From Hyphomicrobiales bacterium (lineage in GTDB: Bacteria > Pseudomonadota > Alphaproteobacteria > Rhizobiales > Xanthobacteraceae), in the NCBI GenBank assembly GCA_021732215.1, contig JAKFVL010000031.1, forward strand, positions 1-49,217: a stretch of DNA of 49,217 nucleotides, written 5' to 3'. Position numbers and translations under genes: made by a program. The notes under the pieces were generated by a model that searched no databases, was not told the DNA's origin, and worked only from the letters and a program-made list of their open reading frames with translations. Below, piece by piece: positions 46,254 through 49,217 of the stretch. Positions within the stretch are counted from its first letter, which is position 1. Every line of letters starts with the position of its first letter.

Positions 46254-46315
46254 CGTTTCCGAAGTTCGTCTGTGGAAGCAGCGCCCTCGATACGAACTTC
46301 GGAAACGAGGGCGCT
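46254..46315 (-). promoter_or_regulatory. Two overlapping, mutually exclusive stems
   Basis: A 16-bp perfect inverted repeat (46254-46269 with 46292-46307, CGTTTCCGAAGTTCGT and its complement) overlaps a second 10-bp perfect stem (46280-46289 with 46306-46315, AGCGCCCTCG and its complement). The shared bases 46306-46307 and the interleaved arms mean both cannot form fully at once. Situated between hsp20 and DUF1150, this could be an attenuator, processing site or mobile palindromic repeat. Confidence 0.55.
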
Positions 46316-46424
46316 CGAAAACTTTCGGTTCTCCTGCCGCATATCGATCTGAAATTCCTTGAGAGCATGCAGCAAGTGTTCAGGAACTTCAGATCGGCGG
46401 CATGAGGTCCGCTGTGAGTTCCTA

Positions 46425-46850
46425 TTATTCGTGTTCATTGATAGCTATTGTCTTAACGACCTTTTCAGGCTCCGGCCTGGCCAGGTCGATCGACAACAGC
46501 CCGTTCTTCAGATCCGCCCCCAGCACATGCATCCCCTCCGCCAGCACGAATGTGCGCTGGAAGTGGCGCGCGGCGATGCCGCGGTGGATGTATTGCCGGG
46601 ACTTGTCGTCCTGTTGGCGGCCGCGGATGACGAGCTGATTTTCCTCAATGGTCACATCAAGTTGATCGCGGGTGAAGCCCGCCACCGCGAGCGTGATGCG
46701 CAGCCTTTCGGGCTGGCCGTTGCCACGCTCGCAACGCTCGATGTTGTAGGGAGGATAGCCGTCGGCGCCTTTGACGACGCGGTCGAGCACACGCTCGATC
46801 TCGTCGAATCCCAGCAGGAACGGACTGGATAACGAAGGAACACGGCTCAT
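46425..46850 (-). CDS. Small heat-shock protein, Hsp20/alpha-crystallin family
   Basis: A 141-residue small heat-shock protein. The alpha-crystallin domain spans about 35-130 (YPPYNIERCERGNGQPERLR, VAGFTRDQLDVTIEENQLVI), with the conserved A-x-x-x-G-like turn near the end (LKNGLLSIDL). It forms oligomers that hold unfolding proteins for refolding by DnaK. The 5' leader has a ROSE-type hairpin covering the Shine-Dalgarno, as is typical for rhizobial hsp genes. Followed by DUF1150 on the same strand. Confidence 0.94.
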   Translation of the reverse strand: MSRVPSLSSPFLLGFDEIERVLDRVVKGADGYPPYNIERCERGNGQPERLRITLAVAGFTRDQLDVTIEENQLVIRGRQQDDKSRQYIHRGIAARHFQRTFVLAEGMHVLGADLKNGLLSIDLARPEPEKVVKTIAINEHE

Positions 46851-46855
46851 ACGTA

Positions 46856-46928
46856 CAAAGTCCTCTCGAAGCGACTTTGGATTTCGGGCCCTTTCGGCAC
46901 CCGGAGCGGTGGTTGTTGGACCAACCGC
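46856..46928 (-). promoter_or_regulatory. ROSE-type RNA thermometer upstream of hsp20
   Basis: On the minus strand the leader ends with CAAAG-TCGCT-TCGAG-AGGA-CTTTG (46879 down to 46856), 5 bp before the ATG. CAAAG pairs with CTTTG, and UCGCU pairs with the AGGA Shine-Dalgarno leaving an unpaired G, exactly the UYGCU/AGGA pairing that defines ROSE elements. Two more hairpins lie upstream in the leader: 46885-46903 (CGGG/CCCG) and 46906-46928 (GCGGTTG with CAAC-CA-CCGC). ROSE structures melt on heating and release hsp translation. Confidence 0.75.
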
Positions 46929-46989
46929 CGAATCGAAATATGGCGATGTTCGCGCAGCGGTTCAAGGGCGCGGAAAGCCCTGTCCCAGC

Positions 46990-47004
46990 GGCGGTTTCGC
47001 CGCC
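46990..47004 (-). terminator. Small hairpin after ugpC
   Basis: GGCGG-TTTCG-CCGCC, about 20 bp past the ugpC stop codon (minus strand). It lacks a T-run, so only a weak transcript-end candidate. Confidence 0.3.
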
Positions 47005-47022
47005 TCAATCCCTGACAAGAGA

Positions 47023-48069
47023 TTAACTTTCGGCAAGCCTGCGGCCGTTACCGTCGAACAAGTGCAGCTTTTCGCGCGCCGCGGTGGCGTGGATTTTCGA
47101 GCCGAGCGGCGGTGCGCTGTCGCCAAGCACGCGGACGATGGCGTCGCCGCCGCCCTCCATGCTGCCATAGACGAAGGTCTCGGCCCCGACATGTTCTGCC
47201 GCATCGACGGTGAGCTCGAGCGCAATGCCACCGGCCGCGGGCTCATGCGCCATCACCACCAGATCTTCCGGGCGGATGCCAACGACGGTGTCTTGCGGCA
47301 GCGATCCGGCCCCGCCGATTATGCCGCTGCGCTGGAGCGGCAGCAGGTTCATCGGCGGCGCGCCGATGAACGAGGCGACGAATGTCGTCGCCGGCTTGCG
47401 GTAGATATCGAGCGGCTTGCCGATCTGCTCGACCACGCCGCCGTTCATCACCACCAGAATATCGGCGAGCGTCATTGCTTCGAGCTGATCGTGGGTAACG
47501 TAAATCGATGTGGTCTTGAGGCGGCGTTGCAGCCGCCGGATTTCGACGCGCATGGCGATGCGCAGTTTCGCATCGAGATTCGACAGCGGCTCGTCGAACA
47601 GAAACGCCTTGGGATGGCGCACGATGGCACGGCCCATGGCGACGCGCTGGCGCTGGCCGCCTGAGAGCTGCTTCGGTTTGCGCTCCAGCAGATGGCCGAT
47701 CTCGAGAATCTGCGCCGCCTCGCGCACCCGCGTCTCGATTTCGGGCTTCGCCATGCCGCGGTTGCGCAGTCCGTAAGCCATGTTGTTGTAGACGCTCATA
47801 TGCGGATAGAGCGCGTAGTTCTGGAACACCATCGCGATGTCGCGGTCGGCCGGCTCGATCTCGTTGACGATGCGCCCGCCGATATCGATCTCGCCGCTGG
47901 TAATGGTCTCGAGACCTGCGACCATCCGCAGCAATGTGGACTTGCCGCAGCCGCTTGGTCCGACCAGTACGCAGAACTGGCCGTCGCCGATTTCGAAGTC
48001 GATGCCCTTGATGGCCTCGACACCGCCGGGATAGGTTTTTCGGACGTTGCGGAGCGACACGTTAGCCAT
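47023..48069 (-). CDS. ugpC: Glycerol-3-phosphate ABC transporter ATPase UgpC
   Basis: A 348-residue ATPase of the MalK/UgpC group. Walker A ([11 protein letters not shown]), signature ([15 protein letters not shown]) and Walker B ([15 protein letters not shown]) are intact, and a C-terminal TOBE/MalK-type regulatory domain (about 235-348) is present. It drives uptake of sn-glycerol-3-phosphate with UgpA, UgpE and the binding protein UgpB. I chose ATG 48069 ([16 protein letters not shown]); the longer frame upstream runs through intergenic repeats. Separated from ugpE by 165 bp of palindromic repeat DNA. Confidence 0.93.
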   Translation of the reverse strand: MANVSLRNVRKTYPGGVEAIKGIDFEIGDGQFCVLVGPSGCGKSTLLRMVAGLETITSGEIDIGGRIVNEIEPADRDIAMVFQNYALYPHMSVYNNMAYGLRNRGMAKPEIETRVREAAQILEIGHLLERKPKQLSGGQRQRVAMGRAIVRHPKAFLFDEPLSNLDAKLRIAMRVEIRRLQRRLKTTSIYVTHDQLEAMTLADILVVMNGGVVEQIGKPLDIYRKPATTFVASFIGAPPMNLLPLQRSGIIGGAGSLPQDTVVGIRPEDLVVMAHEPAAGGIALELTVDAAEHVGAETFVYGSMEGGGDAIVRVLGDSAPPLGSKIHATAAREKLHLFDGNGRRLAES

Positions 48070-48111
48070 TTGCAACTCGCCTCTCGCAACGTGCCGCAGT
48101 CTGCTCCCTCC

Positions 48112-48211
48112 CCCCTTGTGGGGGAGGGGCGGGGAGGGGGGTCGATATGTTCGCAAGCGATTGCGGCTCACCCCCCTCCCGGCGCTTCACGCCGACCTCC
48201 CCCACAAGGGG
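48112..48211. repeat. GC-rich intergenic palindromic repeat in ugp operon
   Basis: CCCCTTGTGGGGGAGGG (48112-48128) and its near complement CCTCCCCCACAAGGGG (48196-48211) flank a purine/pyrimidine-rich middle. This CTCCCCC-ACAAGGGG type is a well-known dispersed repeat of Rhizobiales. Inside the ugp operon it could stabilise the upstream mRNA or reduce ugpC expression. Confidence 0.7.
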
Positions 48212-48234
48212 CGAGGTAACAAGATCTCTCATAC

Positions 48235-49083
48235 CTACTTCTCCGTTTCCACAAGGCCGCGCACGAACAGCCGTTGCATGAAGACGACGACGGCGACCGG
48301 AGGCAGCATCGCCAGCACGGCGGTGGCCATCGCGAGTTGCCACTCGGCGAGTTCATCGGTCGTCGTCAGCATCTTCTTGATGCCGGTCACTACGGTCTGC
48401 ATCGAGTCCTGCGTGGTGATCAGCAGCGGCCACAGATACTGATTCCAGCCATAGATGAACTGGATCACGAACAATGCCGCCATCGTCGTTACCGACAGCG
48501 GCAGCAGCGTATCCTTGAAGAATCGAAACGGCCCGGCGCCGTCGATGCGCGATGCCTCGAGCAGCTCTTCCGGTATGGTCATGAAAAACTGACGGAACAG
48601 CAGCGTGCCGGTGGCCGATGCGACCAGCGGCAGGATCAATCCGCCGTAGGTGTCGAGCAGCCGCAGATCGGCGACCACCTTGTAGGTCGGATAGATGCGC
48701 ACCTCAACCGGCAGCATCAGCGTGATGAAGATGATCCAGAACGCCGTCTTCCGGAACGGGAAGCGGTAGTAGACGATCGCATAGGCCGACAGGATCGAGA
48801 TCACGATCTTGCCGACCGCGATGCCGATGGCAACGATAAAGGAGTTCATCAGCATGTTGCCGACAGGTTCGCGGCTGGTGCGCGAGCCGCCGACGAAGAT
48901 GGCGCGGTAGTAGTTCTCCAGCGCGTGCTCGCCGGGCAGCAGGGGCATGTTGCCCCTGACGACCGTGGCCGCGTCGTGGGTGGATGCAACCAGCGCCAGA
49001 TAGACCGGGAAGGCGACGATCAGCACGCCGAGCGTGAGGACGATGTAGGCGATGATGCCGCTCAGCGGTCTGCGTTCGACCAT
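48235..49083 (-). CDS. ugpE: Glycerol-3-phosphate ABC transporter permease UgpE
   Basis: A 282-residue inner-membrane permease of the MalG/UgpE group with six membrane helices and the cytoplasmic EAA loop (EELLEASRIDGAGPFRFFKD). I chose ATG 49083 (MVERRPLSGIIAYIVLTLGV), which gives the normal length; the longer frame reaches into repeat DNA and has no homology. Pairs with UgpA, presumably encoded just left on the minus strand outside the window, to form the translocation pore. Confidence 0.94.
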   Translation of the reverse strand: MVERRPLSGIIAYIVLTLGVLIVAFPVYLALVASTHDAATVVRGNMPLLPGEHALENYYRAIFVGGSRTSREPVGNMLMNSFIVAIGIAVGKIVISILSAYAIVYYRFPFRKTAFWIIFITLMLPVEVRIYPTYKVVADLRLLDTYGGLILPLVASATGTLLFRQFFMTIPEELLEASRIDGAGPFRFFKDTLLPLSVTTMAALFVIQFIYGWNQYLWPLLITTQDSMQTVVTGIKKMLTTTDELAEWQLAMATAVLAMLPPVAVVVFMQRLFVRGLVETEK

Positions 49084-49156
49084 CAGCTTGCACCCTCGAC
49101 AACGACATGCGTTGCTGCTTGCCTTCTCTCGTCCAGAGTCTGCCGAGAAACTCGCC

Positions 49157-49200
49157 CCCCACCCCCACCCCCACCCCACCGCAAGCGGGGGGAGGGGAAA
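49157..49200. repeat. Second GC-rich repeat copy upstream of ugpE
   Basis: CCCCCACCCC tracts followed by CCGCAAGCGG and GGGGAGGGG, the same class of palindromic purine/pyrimidine repeat as at 48112. It separates ugpE from the next gene of the operon (probably ugpA), which lies outside the window. Confidence 0.6.
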
Positions 49201-49217
49201 AAGCGGCAGCATTGCTC

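Noticed and set aside
46771-47664. A 297-codon plus-strand open frame
   Set aside because: Antisense to hsp20 and ugpC; composition mirrors the complement of those genes.
1-49217. CRISPR arrays, tRNA or rRNA genes
   Set aside because: No regularly spaced repeat-spacer series, no cloverleaf-type sequence with the T-loop GTTCGANNC and acceptor pairing, and no rRNA segments were noticed. The left-edge repeats have no unique spacers of CRISPR size.

Overview
The window looks like chromosomal DNA of a Nitrobacteraceae/Bradyrhizobiaceae alphaproteobacterium (Bradyrhizobium, Afipia, Rhodopseudomonas or Nitrobacter type). The strongest evidence is the conserved right-hand block: RNase D-like exonuclease, lptC, lptA, lptB, rpoN, long hpf, ptsN, DUF1150, hsp20, ugpC, ugpE. 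A FixJ-type regulator, PAS_7-containing c-di-GMP enzymes, short NIT/PAS chemoreceptors and the repeat types agree with this. The exact genus cannot be fixed from sequence alone.

Positions 1 to about 39,200 are an accessory, mosaic region rich in signalling genes and mobile-element debris. It has an orphan LuxR/FixJ-like regulator with a degenerate receiver, three GGDEF-EAL proteins (1896, 22439, 25085), one stand-alone diguanylate cyclase (13723), two PilZ-type small proteins (13028, 33158), a PAS-PAS-PAS class III adenylate cyclase (15256) and three chemoreceptor systems: a split PAS + MCP pair at 6488-8297, a fused PAS-MCP at 29594 and a NIT-HAMP-MCP at 34906. A DUF2336 protein starts directly after the stop codon of the 25085 c-di-GMP enzyme, and a shorter DUF2336-like C-terminal fragment lies at 32675. 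Around them are an orphan Flp pilin (missed by length cut-offs), a secreted SUMF1-fold protein, an ArdC-like antirestriction protein and several small hypothetical proteins.

Mobile DNA in that region: four 23/24-bp spaced direct repeats at the left edge (probably the end of an IS21-like element), three IS5-family remnants (1238, 11398, 18575), one intact IS630 element (5261-6471), a decayed IS66 element with a passenger gene (8629-11394) and a possible IS110 scrap (21605). On the minus strand at 19072-20233 is a decayed two-gene cassette: a ThsB/DUF1863 TIR-like pseudogene, apparently cut at its 3' end by IS5 DNA, and upstream of it a frameshifted small membrane protein. I read this as the relic of an anti-phage defence module.

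From about 39,250 the sequence is core chromosome. lptC-lptA-lptB supply parts of the LPS transport machine, followed by rpoN, hpf and ptsN in the usual proteobacterial order. On the opposite strand hsp20 is preceded by a hairpin that matches the ROSE RNA-thermometer pairing (UCGCU against AGGA at the Shine-Dalgarno), and DUF1150 follows. The window ends in the ugp glycerol-3-phosphate ABC transporter genes, separated by GC-rich palindromic intergenic repeats. No rRNA, tRNA or CRISPR array was seen.
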